Origin: Proteinivorax hydrogeniformans
GTDB taxonomy: Bacteria > Bacillota > Proteinivoracia > Proteinivoracales > Proteinivoracaceae
Assembly: GCF_040515995.1 (NCBI RefSeq)
Contig: NZ_CP159485.1
Coordinates: forward strand, 1,116,001 to 1,180,000
DNA: 64,000 nucleotides
Direction: 5' to 3'
Position 1 is the stretch's first letter. Each line of letters opens with the position of its first letter. Under the pieces are notes generated by a model, which saw only the letters and a list, made by a program, of their open reading frames with translations, was not told where the DNA came from and made no database searches. Both the position numbers and the translations under genes were made by a program. This document shows positions 42,188 through 51,950 of the stretch, piece by piece.

Positions 42188-42214
42188 GTCCGCTATCTTG
42201 GCGGATTTTTTTTT
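42188..42214 (+). terminator. Terminator after rodA
   Basis: TCCGC/GCGGA stem with 7-base loop, then nine T. Confidence 0.8.
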
Positions 42215-42293
42215 GCAAAAAAATAACTTTGGCAACAAAAAATCATAAATACAACTATAGTAAAATATAAATCTTAGTAAAGGAGGGGAGGAT

Positions 42294-42641
42294 ATGCAAA
42301 AGCGAATGCAGCACAAGCTGCCTGATTCAACCTTGAAAAAAAGGCTTGATGCAATGCACAAAAAAAAGATAAACTACTCTGTACCTGATTATGAAAAAGA
42401 AAGCCAAAGCGACATATTTTCTTTTTCAATTTTTTATGGTCATATACTTCAGTGGGCCATAGCCTTGGGGTTAGGTGTACTAATAACACTTTTGACATCA
42501 CTTTCAAGCGGACAACTATCTCAATACATAGATAAGAAAGTTTCAACCGCTCTTACCGAAGGTACTCAGTTAACTTGGGAGTTGGTAGAAGAATGGGTAA
42601 ATGAACTTAGGAAAAACCACATTTCTTCTGAGGATAATTAA
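42294..42641 (+). CDS. Small single-pass membrane protein in the spoIVFA position
   Basis: A 115-residue protein with a basic cytoplasmic N terminus (about 1-45), one membrane helix (about 48-70) and a short outside tail. It directly precedes the SpoIVFB protease gene (5 bases apart), where spoIVFA, a regulator with an M23 peptidase-like domain, normally lies. Here the M23 part is absent. It may be a shortened SpoIVFA-like regulator or an unrelated small protein; sequence alone does not decide. GGAGGGGAGG precedes the ATG. Confidence 0.65.
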   Translation: MQKRMQHKLPDSTLKKRLDAMHKKKINYSVPDYEKESQSDIFSFSIFYGHILQWAIALGLGVLITLLTSLSSGQLSQYIDKKVSTALTEGTQLTWELVEEWVNELRKNHISSEDN

Positions 42642-42646
42642 TTAAA

Positions 42647-43510
42647 ATGTTTTTAATAAAGCTTTTAAATGTAAAGGTTTACCTAAACCCGCTTTTTTTA
42701 GTAATCATCGTTCTTTTTTCTTTAACAGGTATGCTAGCTGAAGGTATCATATTGTTTTTAATCGTGCTGTTTCATGAGTTTGGGCATATTATAGCAGCTA
42801 AATCTCTTAAATATGATGTCGAAAAAGTTGAATTATTACCTGTAGGAGGGGTCGCTGTAATAAACCAACCCTTAGAATTTAACGGAAGAAATGAGTGGTT
42901 TATTGCACTAGCTGGCCCTTTTAATAATTTGATGATGATTGCGCTATGCTTTGCTTTTAAAGACTATTTAAGTCATTATCAGCTGATTTTAAATGCTAAT
43001 ATAACACTTTTTCTTTTTAATTTACTTCCAGCATTTCCTCTCGATGGAGGTCGAGTGTTAAGAGCTTATTTATCTAAAAAAATCCCTTTAAATCAAGCTA
43101 ATAAAATTGCAGTTCTAATGGGATTTTTTTGTGGAATACTAATAATGTTGATTTCAATTTACTCTTTTTGGATTAGAGCTGTCTACGCTTTGTATCTTTT
43201 GATTTTAAGTGCTTTTTTGGTGATTGCCTCGCAAAAGGAATACTCAAGATCGGCGTATAGCTATTTCAATTTAACTTTAGAAAAAAAAGAAGCGCCTAAG
43301 TCAAAAGAGGTGCTAACAGCTCAAGTGTTAATGGCTCATTGCGATTCAATAATTTATAATGTAATAAAAGAGCTTAGTACAAGGCATATTAGCCTAGTGG
43401 TAGTAGTAGATGATGATGGTGAGATTATAGACTTTGTAACCGAATACCTACTTCTCGACGCACTAAAAAAAGGAAAGGGAACCGCTAGTATAAAGACACT
43501 ACTATATTAG
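42647..43510 (+). CDS. spoIVFB: Site-2 protease, SpoIVFB-like (M50 family)
   Basis: A 287-residue intramembrane zinc metalloprotease. HEFGH at residues 43-47 and NLLPAFPLDGG at 125-135 form the active site. The C-terminal part (about 225-285) is a CBS-like region (ISLVVVVDDDGEIIDFVTE). SpoIVFB cleaves pro-sigma-K in the mother cell. The identity of this particular member is likely, from position and domain layout, but general M50 function is all that is certain. Confidence 0.88.
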   Translation: MFLIKLLNVKVYLNPLFLVIIVLFSLTGMLAEGIILFLIVLFHEFGHIIAAKSLKYDVEKVELLPVGGVAVINQPLEFNGRNEWFIALAGPFNNLMMIALCFAFKDYLSHYQLILNANITLFLFNLLPAFPLDGGRVLRAYLSKKIPLNQANKIAVLMGFFCGILIMLISIYSFWIRAVYALYLLILSAFLVIASQKEYSRSAYSYFNLTLEKKEAPKSKEVLTAQVLMAHCDSIIYNVIKELSTRHISLVVVVDDDGEIIDFVTEYLLLDALKKGKGTASIKTLLY

Positions 43511-43583
43511 AGTGTTTGGTTTGCAAAACGGATGCAATGTGTTATTATTTAAACATTGATAAAGTATGGGAGGAAACATCTGA

Positions 43584-45449
43584 ATGAATGGAATAGATAT
43601 AAACAAATATAAACAGTTATTGCATGAAGTAGAAAAACCTTCAAGATATACAGGAAGCGAGCTAAACTCAGTTAAAAAGAAATGGACAGAAATGGATCTA
43701 AATGTTTTACTAGCTTTTCCAGATATATATGAGGTTTCTATGTCCCATTTGGGTTTTAAGATTTTATATCACCTAATAAATAGTCAAGAAAATTACTGGG
43801 CACAACGGGTTAACACACCTTGGATAGATTATGAACAGAAGCTAAAGGATAGTAATATTCCGTTATCTTCTTTAGAAGAATTTAGGCCTATAGCAGAATT
43901 TGATGTTATAGGATTTACCTTGCAGTACGAGATGAGCTACACTAATATACTTAATATGTTAAGCTTAGGTAGCATACCGGTAAAATCTCAGGACAGGACA
44001 AAGGACCATCCTTTAGTAATAGCAGGAGGTCCTTGTGCATTTAATCCAGAACCTTTACATCAGTTTATAGATGCATTCATAATTGGTGAAGGTGAAGAAG
44101 TTACTTTAGAGGTTTTAGACCTTATAAGCAATTGGAAAAAAGAGGAGGTTTCCAAAGAAGATTTACTTCTAAGACTGAGTAAATTAGATGGAGTTTATGT
44201 ACCTTCCTTATATAAAGAAATAAAAAATAACAATGAGTTTGGTGGTTTAAAGCCAGTTAAAGAAGACATTCCTGATGTCATAACAAAGCGTATTGTAAGG
44301 GATATGGATAAGTCACCATTCCCCACTGAGCTGATAGTACCATTTATGGAAATTGTCCATGATAGGGTTATGTTAGAAATTTGCAGGGGGTGCACTAGGG
44401 GCTGTCGCTTCTGTCAAGCAGGCATGCTTTATAGGCCTGTTCGGGAAAAATCAACTGACGTACTAGTTAATCAAGCAGAAAAGCTAATACAAAATACCGG
44501 CTATGGGGAGATATCCTTAAGTTCTTTAAGCAGTGCTGACCACTCGGAAATTAATCACATGGTAAAAAAACTTATGGAAAGTCATAGCAAGCAAAATGTA
44601 GGCGTATCTTTACCTTCATTGAGAGTTGATTCCTTTTCTATCCAACTAGCGGAAATGGTTCAGCAAGTTCGCAAAACAGGCCTGACTTTTGCTCCAGAGG
44701 CAGGAACACAGAGGTTAAGGGATGTAATTAACAAAAATGTTTCAGAAAAAAACCTTATAGATGCAGTTTCTGAAGCTTTTAGCTCAGGGTGGCACAAAGT
44801 TAAGCTTTACTTTATGATTGGCTTGCCAACTGAGACATATGAAGACTTAGATGGGATAGCAGATCTAGCTTTTAAAGTTATAAAAGCGTATAAAGATGTA
44901 CACGGCAAAAAAGGCAAGCTCAAAGTAACTGTTAGCACTTCCTCATTTGTTCCCAAGGCACATACACCATTTCAATGGCTTCCGCAAATGTCGCAAGAGG
45001 AACTTGCTAATAGGCAAGATTACTTAAAGGAAAAATTAAGATCTAAACAAATAACATATAATTGGCATGACACTAGGACAAGCTTTATAGAAGCTGCTTT
45101 CGCTAGAGGGGATCGCAGGGTTTCTGATGTTTTATATAATGCCTGGAATAAGGGTTGTAAATTAGATGGTTGGGATAATCATTTTGATTATGAAAAATGG
45201 ATATCTAGTTTTGCTAAAGAAGATTTAGACCCTAAAAGGTATGCTTACGCGCTGTGGGATACTGACGCAGTGTTGCCATGGGACCATATTTCTTCCGGTG
45301 TTAATAAAAAGTATTTAAAAACAGAATATAAAAAAGCTTACGAACAAATGATTACAGAGGATTGCTCTTTTGATAAATGTAGCGGGTGTGGCATATGTAA
45401 AAACTTAGGATACGATTCCGCTAAGGTAAGGAGGGATTCTAATGGCTAA
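43584..45449 (+). CDS. TIGR03960 family radical SAM protein
   Basis: A 621-residue protein with an N-terminal B12-binding-like domain (about 1-180) and a radical SAM domain with CRGCTRGCRFCQAG (from about residue 266), where the last three cysteines bind the 4Fe-4S cluster. The C terminus has a CSFDKCSGCGIC cluster. It overlaps the next gene, its constant partner (TIGR03936), and precedes RNase G. These pairs occur in many Firmicutes and are thought to modify RNA or a protein; the substrate is unknown. Confidence 0.9.
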   Translation: MNGIDINKYKQLLHEVEKPSRYTGSELNSVKKKWTEMDLNVLLAFPDIYEVSMSHLGFKILYHLINSQENYWAQRVNTPWIDYEQKLKDSNIPLSSLEEFRPIAEFDVIGFTLQYEMSYTNILNMLSLGSIPVKSQDRTKDHPLVIAGGPCAFNPEPLHQFIDAFIIGEGEEVTLEVLDLISNWKKEEVSKEDLLLRLSKLDGVYVPSLYKEIKNNNEFGGLKPVKEDIPDVITKRIVRDMDKSPFPTELIVPFMEIVHDRVMLEICRGCTRGCRFCQAGMLYRPVREKSTDVLVNQAEKLIQNTGYGEISLSSLSSADHSEINHMVKKLMESHSKQNVGVSLPSLRVDSFSIQLAEMVQQVRKTGLTFAPEAGTQRLRDVINKNVSEKNLIDAVSEAFSSGWHKVKLYFMIGLPTETYEDLDGIADLAFKVIKAYKDVHGKKGKLKVTVSTSSFVPKAHTPFQWLPQMSQEELANRQDYLKEKLRSKQITYNWHDTRTSFIEAAFARGDRRVSDVLYNAWNKGCKLDGWDNHFDYEKWISSFAKEDLDPKRYAYALWDTDAVLPWDHISSGVNKKYLKTEYKKAYEQMITEDCSFDKCSGCGICKNLGYDSAKVRRDSNG

Positions 45450-46101
45450 ATACTGGCTGAAGTATAGCAAAGGAGAGGCAATTCGCTTTATATCTCATCT
45501 TGATATTTTACGGGCTTTTGAACGCTCTTTTAGGAGAGGTAATATTCCAGTTGAATATACTCAAGGTTTCAATAAGAGGCCTCGGCTAAGTTTTGCCACT
45601 CCTCTTTCTTTAGGTGTAACAAGTGACGGAGAATATGTAGAGATAGCCTTGGCGGAAGATTTATCAGAAAAGGAGCTCGCTGATAGCTTAAATGACGTTT
45701 TGCCAGAGGGGCTTAAAATTAACGGGGCAAAGAAATTAAGTAAAAAAATGCCGACATTAGGATCTTTAGTTCAAGCAGCGCGATTTGAAGTTTTCACTCA
45801 AAGTGAAATATCATCGCTAAATGTAACTACCTTTCTTGATAAAAAAGATGTTATAATAACAAGAACAAGTAAAAGAAAAACTAGGGACATAAACATCCGA
45901 CCTTTAGTTTTTGAAATTAAGCAGAAGAGTAAAGGGCTGTCCTTTTTAATAGCTCAAGGAAGTGAGCAAAATTTAAGACCGTCAGAACTTTTAACATCGC
46001 TTGATGTAACCAATTATCAGCTCCACAAAAATGAAACTTATTTTCTATATGGAGAAAATTTAGTTACACCCTTTCAGTGGCTAGAAAAAACTGAAATGTA
46101 A
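45442..46101 (+). CDS. TIGR03936 (DUF2344) protein
   Basis: A 219-residue protein starting MAKYWLKYSKGEAIRFISHLD, with RRGNIPVEYTQGFNKRPRLSFATPLSLGV as the family core. It is the recurring companion of the TIGR03960 radical SAM protein, sometimes fused to it, and overlaps it by 8 bases. Function unknown; probably an RNA-binding or substrate-presenting partner. Confidence 0.88.
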   Translation: MAKYWLKYSKGEAIRFISHLDILRAFERSFRRGNIPVEYTQGFNKRPRLSFATPLSLGVTSDGEYVEIALAEDLSEKELADSLNDVLPEGLKINGAKKLSKKMPTLGSLVQAARFEVFTQSEISSLNVTTFLDKKDVIITRTSKRKTRDINIRPLVFEIKQKSKGLSFLIAQGSEQNLRPSELLTSLDVTNYQLHKNETYFLYGENLVTPFQWLEKTEM

Positions 46102-46121
46102 AAAACTTGAGGGGGGATAGT

Positions 46122-47552
46122 TTGAAAAAAGAAATAGTTATTAGCTACCAAAACAAAAATGCTCGAGTTGCCCTTCGTGAGGATGAAAAGTTAATGGAGT
46201 TTTATATGGAAGAAGGGGAAAACTCACAAAAAGTTGGGAACATATATAAAGGTAAAGTAAAAGATATATTGCCGGGGATGCAGGCGGCTTTTGTAGATAT
46301 AGGGTTTTCGAAAAATGCCTTTTTGTATGTAGGAGACATCGTAATAAATGGTCAAGAAGCTAAAAACGAAAAAATAGAAGAATTATTGACCCCTGATCAA
46401 AATATTATGGTCCAGGTAATAAAGGAACAAATGGGGAGTAAAGGAGCTAGGGTCACCTGCAACTTAACAGTGCCCGGTCGCTACTTAGTTCTAATGCCTT
46501 TTAATAACTATGTAGGCATTTCACGTCGTATAGAAGATGCAGACGAAAGAGAAAGGCTACGCGAAATAGCTGCGGATATGAAGCATGAAGACTTTGGAGT
46601 AATTATTAGAACGGTGGCAAATGGTATCTCAAAGGATAAGTTAAAAAAAGATTTAGATTTTTTGGTTGGTCTTTGGAATAATATTGAGGATAATTATAAT
46701 AATTACAGCAGCCCTTCTATGGTATACAGCGACCTTGATCTAGTTGGGAGAGCATTACGGGACTTTTTTGATAATGAAGTGGACTGTCTTTATATTGACG
46801 ATCACGAGCAATATGAAAAAATATTAAATATCCTGAGAATAAAAAGTCCAAAACTAATTGATAAAGTTCGTTATTATGAAATAAAGAACCCTATTTTTTA
46901 CCAGTTTGGCATCGATAGGGAGCTACAAAAAGCATTTGAGCGTAAAATTTGGCTAAAAAGTGGTGGGTATCTAGTTATCGACCAGTTAGAAGCATTAACA
47001 GTAATAGATGTTAATACAGGAAAGTTTGTTGGAAGCAAGAATTTAGCTGATACAGTGCTAAAAACGAATATGGAAGCTGTGGCTGAAACATGTAGACAGA
47101 TCAGGCTGAGGGATTTAAGTGGTATAATAATTATAGACTTTATCGATATGCCAAAGGATGAACATAAAGAGCTTGTTCTTAACTTTTTACATGAAGAAAT
47201 GAAAAAAGATCATACAAAAGGACAAATCTTAGGGATTACTCAGTTAGGCTTGGTGGAAATAACTCGTAAAAAAATACGTAAAGGGATTTACAATTCCATG
47301 CAGCAAAAGTGCCCTACATGTAATGGAAGTGGTCGGTTTATGAATCGTTTTACTGAACATATGTTCTTAGAAGATAGAATTAAAAACTTTGTTTTTTTAA
47401 ATCCAAGTCGAGGTTATAAAATTAAAACAGATTGTTCTAAACTAAGGTTTTTAAGTGACAAAAAGGAGCAATTAGAAAAAGAGTTAGGTTGTCACATAAT
47501 TTTAGAAAAGGTTAACAAAGAAAATGATTTTGAAATAACTTCGTTTGACTAA
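46122..47552 (+). CDS. rng: Ribonuclease E/G family protein (RNase G)
   Basis: A 476-residue endoribonuclease. An S1 RNA-binding domain lies at about 30-115 (NIYKGKVKDILPGMQAAFVDIG), the DNase I-like catalytic Asp residues lie in TVIDVNTGKFVG and IIIIDFIDM, and CPTCNGSG near residue 397 is the Zn-link used for dimer formation. TTG start at 46122 after AGGGGGGA; an in-frame TTG at 46107 overlaps that site. It precedes rplU, the usual arrangement in Clostridia. Confidence 0.93.
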   Translation: MKKEIVISYQNKNARVALREDEKLMEFYMEEGENSQKVGNIYKGKVKDILPGMQAAFVDIGFSKNAFLYVGDIVINGQEAKNEKIEELLTPDQNIMVQVIKEQMGSKGARVTCNLTVPGRYLVLMPFNNYVGISRRIEDADERERLREIAADMKHEDFGVIIRTVANGISKDKLKKDLDFLVGLWNNIEDNYNNYSSPSMVYSDLDLVGRALRDFFDNEVDCLYIDDHEQYEKILNILRIKSPKLIDKVRYYEIKNPIFYQFGIDRELQKAFERKIWLKSGGYLVIDQLEALTVIDVNTGKFVGSKNLADTVLKTNMEAVAETCRQIRLRDLSGIIIIDFIDMPKDEHKELVLNFLHEEMKKDHTKGQILGITQLGLVEITRKKIRKGIYNSMQQKCPTCNGSGRFMNRFTEHMFLEDRIKNFVFLNPSRGYKIKTDCSKLRFLSDKKEQLEKELGCHIILEKVNKENDFEITSFD

Positions 47553-47573
47553 AGTCAACATTTGTGTTATCAT
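47545..47573 (+). promoter_or_regulatory. Promoter of the rplU transcript
   Basis: TTGACT at 47545-47550 and TATCAT at 47568-47573 with 17 bases between. It overlaps the 3' end of the RNase G gene. Confidence 0.6.
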
Positions 47574-47578
47574 TTACT

Positions 47579-47650
47579 AGTGTTGTAGCCGCACAGCTTG
47601 GGTTTTAAAACCGTACGGTACCTGAAGTTGGCGAGTTTGTTTTTAGGAGG
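47579..47650 (+). ncRNA. L21 leader RNA
   Basis: The sequence GTTGTAGCCGCACAGCTTGG, followed by a TTTTAAAACCGTACGG segment and ACCTGAAGTTGGCGAG, matches my memory of the L21 ribosomal protein leader found before rplU in Firmicutes. GTTTTAAAAC is a hairpin loop region. It presumably mediates feedback by L21. Confidence 0.75.
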
Positions 47651-47659
47651 TGTGTACTA

Positions 47660-47971
47660 ATGTACGCTGTTATTAAAACTGGTGGAAAGCAGTATAAAGT
47701 TTCAGAAGGTGACGTAATAAAAGTTGAGAAGCTTTTTGCTGATGTTGAAGAAACTGTTGAGATTAATGATGTTTTAGCAGTTGCCAATGGTGAAGAACTT
47801 AAAGTTGGAACTCCTTTAGTAGAAGGTGCAAAAGTTCAAGCTAAAGTCTTAGAACACGACAAGGCAAAAAAAGTTTACGTTTTTAAGTTTAAGCGTAGAA
47901 AGAAATACCGTCGTAAGCAAGGACATCGTCAGCCGTTTACTAGAATCTTAATTGAAAAAATTGATGCATAG
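47660..47971 (+). CDS. rplU: 50S ribosomal protein L21
   Basis: A 103-residue ribosomal protein. It starts [20 protein letters not shown] and has the [19 protein letters not shown] basic C-terminal segment. AGGAGGTG precedes the ATG. It leads the operon rplU-prp-rpmA, conserved across Firmicutes, whose products assemble or process the 50S subunit. Confidence 0.98.
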   Translation: MYAVIKTGGKQYKVSEGDVIKVEKLFADVEETVEINDVLAVANGEELKVGTPLVEGAKVQAKVLEHDKAKKVYVFKFKRRKKYRRKQGHRQPFTRILIEKIDA

Positions 47972-47973
47972 TC

Positions 47974-48309
47974 ATGATTAAGGTTAAGGTTAGTAAAGAT
48001 GAAAAAGGCTTTTTGGGTTATGTCGTAACTGGGCATGCGCAGTATGCCGACAGAGGCAGTGATATAGTTTGTGCAGGAGCTTCATCATTAACACAGACTA
48101 CTGCAATAACTTTAGAAGAAAAACTGAACTTAAACTTAGATATTGAAGTTGATGATGAGAAAGGGTACTTGCATGTTATTTATCCCAAAGACTTATCACC
48201 GTCTTTACGACAAAACGTAGACCTTATTACAGAACATATGTTAATAGGTTTAAAGGAAATTGAAAAACAATTTGGACAGTATATATCGGTTAAAGTAATA
48301 GAAAACTAA
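47974..48309 (+). CDS. prp: Ribosomal-processing cysteine protease Prp
   Basis: A 111-residue protease (YsxB) that removes the N-terminal extension of L27. GHA at residues 21-23 and the Cys in CAGASS (about 34) form the His-Cys dyad. It sits between rplU and rpmA as expected. Its target motif, [11 protein letters not shown], is present in the L27 encoded next. Confidence 0.92.
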   Translation: MIKVKVSKDEKGFLGYVVTGHAQYADRGSDIVCAGASSLTQTTAITLEEKLNLNLDIEVDDEKGYLHVIYPKDLSPSLRQNVDLITEHMLIGLKEIEKQFGQYISVKVIEN

Positions 48310-48324
48310 AGGAGGTGGCCTAAC

Positions 48325-48621
48325 ATGCTTAAATTTAACCTTCAATTGTTCGCGCAGAAAAAAGGTGTTGGTAGTTCTAAAAACGGTCGTGACAGCATTT
48401 CTAAAAGACTTGGTGTTAAAAGACAAGCAGGACAGTTTGTAACTGCAGGTTCTATCATTGTTCGTCAAAGGGGTACTAAAATTCACCCAGGACAAAATGT
48501 TGGCATTGGCGGTGACGATACTTTGTTTGCTAAAACAGATGGTGTCGTAAGCTTCCAATCAAAAGGGAAAAATAGAAAAGTAGCTTCTATTTCTCCAGTG
48601 ACTGAGGCTATAGGAAGTTAA
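48325..48621 (+). CDS. rpmA: 50S ribosomal protein L27 with Prp-cleavable N terminus
   Basis: A 98-residue ribosomal protein. The first nine residues, MLKFNLQLF, form the Firmicute-type extension cleaved by Prp after ...QLFA or ...QLF, exposing AQKKG / the functional N terminus near the peptidyl-transferase centre. The rest ([28 protein letters not shown]) is standard L27. GGAGGTGG precedes the ATG. A terminator follows. Confidence 0.97.
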   Translation: MLKFNLQLFAQKKGVGSSKNGRDSISKRLGVKRQAGQFVTAGSIIVRQRGTKIHPGQNVGIGGDDTLFAKTDGVVSFQSKGKNRKVASISPVTEAIGS

Positions 48622-48622
48622 T

Positions 48623-48653
48623 AAAACCCGGCTAACATGCCGGGTTTTATTTT
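48623..48653 (+). terminator. Terminator after rpmA
   Basis: AAAACCCGGC/GCCGGGTTTT perfect 10-bp stem, 6-base loop, T-rich tail. Confidence 0.92.
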
Positions 48654-48723
48654 AATTTTGCAGGGAAATTCACTCTTGCTAGCGAACCTTATAAATAGGT
48701 GCTGCTAAGCAAAGGGGGGGGAA

Positions 48724-49179
48724 ATGATTATATATTTACTATGTGCAATCTTGGCCACTACCGTCTTTTTATTAGCGATAAATATAATAAGTTCAAAGAT
48801 ATCGGCCATTTTCAGGCATGATATGGCTAACGATGTTCAATTAGCTAAAGGGTACATAACCCTAAATAAGAAAGAACTGTTAGATGAGAGTATTGAAAAT
48901 ATCCATGAAAAGCTGAAAACGTTCACAAATGTAAATAACTCAAGTTTAGTTTTTCGGCTTTTTTTCGTGCTTTTGTACTCAAACACACAAAAAAAGGCGC
49001 AATCTTTTGATATATTTGTTAATACTTCAATAAAAAGTCCTTTTTCCAACCCATCTATGTTTAAAAGCCTGGGAAAGGCAATAATATATATTAAGAAGAC
49101 AAGCTTTAAGGAAATTGAAATTGAAATTGATAAAGATTTAGTGGAGTTGTTCTGCGATGGGTGTCCTAAATCTTTTTAA
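48724..49179 (+). CDS. Spo0B-like membrane-anchored protein
   Basis: A 151-residue protein. Residues 1-22 are a membrane helix. The next region, FRHDMANDVQLAKGYITLNKKE, resembles the phosphotransfer helix of Spo0B/SpoOB (R-H-D-x-x-N), with H32 as the candidate phosphorylated histidine. B. subtilis spo0B likewise lies between rpmA and obg, which supports the assignment. Unlike Bacillus Spo0B it has a membrane anchor and lacks a clear C-terminal ATPase-like domain (short). Whether it transfers phosphate is not known. Confidence 0.65.
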   Translation: MIIYLLCAILATTVFLLAINIISSKISAIFRHDMANDVQLAKGYITLNKKELLDESIENIHEKLKTFTNVNNSSLVFRLFFVLLYSNTQKKAQSFDIFVNTSIKSPFSNPSMFKSLGKAIIYIKKTSFKEIEIEIDKDLVELFCDGCPKSF

Positions 49180-49184
49180 TATAA

Positions 49185-50468
<1,284 letters not shown>

Positions 50469-50486
50469 ATTAGGAGGAGTTTTAAC

Positions 50487-50777
50487 ATGTTAACAGGAAA
50501 ACAAAAAGGATTTTTACGAAGCAAAGCTAACACAATCGACCCGATCCTACAAATAGGAAAAAATGAAATAAGTGAAAATTTAATTGAACAGATAAACGAT
50601 GCTTTAGAAGCAAGAGAACTTATTAAAGTGAAGGTACTAAAAAACTGTCTAAGCGACAAGAAGGATATAGCAGAGCAAATTAGCAAAGCAACTGACAGCC
50701 ATATTGTTCAAATATTAGGCAGTATTATTACCCTTTACAAAGAGTCTAAGGAAAAAAAGCAAATAGAACTACCATAG
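50487..50777 (+). CDS. yhbY: YhbY family RNA-binding protein (CRM domain)
   Basis: A 96-residue CRM-domain protein, associated with pre-50S particles. LTGKQKGFLRSKANTIDPILQIGKNEIS at the N terminus is the family signature, with an ELIKVKVLKNC strand. It lies between obg and nadD, as in Bacillus. AGGAGGAG precedes its ATG. Confidence 0.94.
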   Translation: MLTGKQKGFLRSKANTIDPILQIGKNEISENLIEQINDALEARELIKVKVLKNCLSDKKDIAEQISKATDSHIVQILGSIITLYKESKEKKQIELP

Positions 50778-50788
50778 GAAGTGATAGA

Positions 50789-51370
50789 ATGTCAAGTATG
50801 ATACTATTCGGTGGGTCTTTCGATCCAATTCATATGGGACACCTAATAATTGCTGAATATGTCAAAGATTATATGGAAGTGGATAAAGTAGTATTTTTAC
50901 CCAACGGCGTCCCACCTCATAAAAAGGAAATAACATCCTCGAACCATCGTCTAAAAATGGTAGAACTTGCTATATCAGACAACCCATCTTTTGATGTATC
51001 AACCTATGAGCTCCAACAACAAGGAACCAACTATACTTATAAAACAATTAAATATTTTAGCTCCAAGGTAGATAATCTTTACTTTTTTGCAGGAGCTGAC
51101 TCATTAGTGGACTTTCCTAAATGGAAAAACCCAAAAGAAATCTTGTCGTACTGTAAAATGGTCATTGCAAAAAGAGAAGGGTATGAAGGGGAGAACACTT
51201 TAAAAAAGTTTGGAACTGATAATTTTATCATATTAAAAACTCCTATAATAGAGCTTTCATCTACACAGATCCGAAAAAGGCTAGCTCAAAACAAATCCTG
51301 TAAATACCTTATCCACCCTAAAGTGGAAGATTATATTTTGGACAAAGGAATTTATAATGGATATAACTAA
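50789..51370 (+). CDS. nadD: Nicotinate-nucleotide adenylyltransferase
   Basis: A 193-residue enzyme converting NaMN plus ATP to deamido-NAD+. Motif GGSFDPIHMGHL (about 8-19) carries the nucleotide-binding H/T-x-G-H, and LSSTQIRKRL near residue 160 is the ISSTxxR signature. It overlaps yqeK by 14 bases; nadD-yqeK-rsfS is a common operon core. Confidence 0.95.
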   Translation: MSSMILFGGSFDPIHMGHLIIAEYVKDYMEVDKVVFLPNGVPPHKKEITSSNHRLKMVELAISDNPSFDVSTYELQQQGTNYTYKTIKYFSSKVDNLYFFAGADSLVDFPKWKNPKEILSYCKMVIAKREGYEGENTLKKFGTDNFIILKTPIIELSSTQIRKRLAQNKSCKYLIHPKVEDYILDKGIYNGYN

Positions 51371-51938
51371 ACAAAAAAAGCAGATTGATAGGGTAAAGAA
51401 ATTTGCATGCTCTGAGTTGACCGCCTCAAGATATAAGCATTCTATTTTAGTAGCAGAAACTTCAAAAGATCTATCAAAACGATTTAAAGCTGATTTAAGC
51501 AAAAGCTACTTAGCTGGAATTGGGCATGACATAGCAAGAGAATACTCAAGTAAAAAAGTACTAAAACTTGCTGAACAGTTTGGCATAAATTGTGATGAAC
51601 TGCAAAAAAAACATCCTGTTAGCTTATTACATGGACCAGTTGGTAGTAAAATTTTGCAGCACAAAAAGCTTATAGATGATGAACAAATTTTAGGTGCAAT
51701 ATATTATCATACCACTGGCACCCCTCAGTTTGATGTGCTAGGAAAGATTTTATGTGTAGCTGACTACATTGAACCATCTAGAAGCTATGATGGTGTTAAA
51801 AAGCTTAGAAAGCTTGCTCAAATTGACTTAGATAAGTGTTTGTATCACTGCCTGCTGGGGTCATATAACCACTTAGTTAGTCAGGGGTTTAAACCACACC
51901 CACTGTTAATGAAAACTTTAAGCAAATTAAAATATTAG
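51357..51938 (+). CDS. yqeK: YqeK family HD-domain hydrolase
   Basis: A 193-residue HD-fold protein. Conserved parts are RYKHSILVAETSKDL, GIGHDIAREY (HD at about 61-62) and YYHTTG. YqeK proteins are symmetrical diadenosine-tetraphosphate hydrolases. It starts inside the nadD end. The next gene follows after 12 bases. Confidence 0.92.
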   Translation: MDITKQKKQIDRVKKFACSELTASRYKHSILVAETSKDLSKRFKADLSKSYLAGIGHDIAREYSSKKVLKLAEQFGINCDELQKKHPVSLLHGPVGSKILQHKKLIDDEQILGAIYYHTTGTPQFDVLGKILCVADYIEPSRSYDGVKKLRKLAQIDLDKCLYHCLLGSYNHLVSQGFKPHPLLMKTLSKLKY

Positions 51939-51950
51939 GGGGGATCATAA

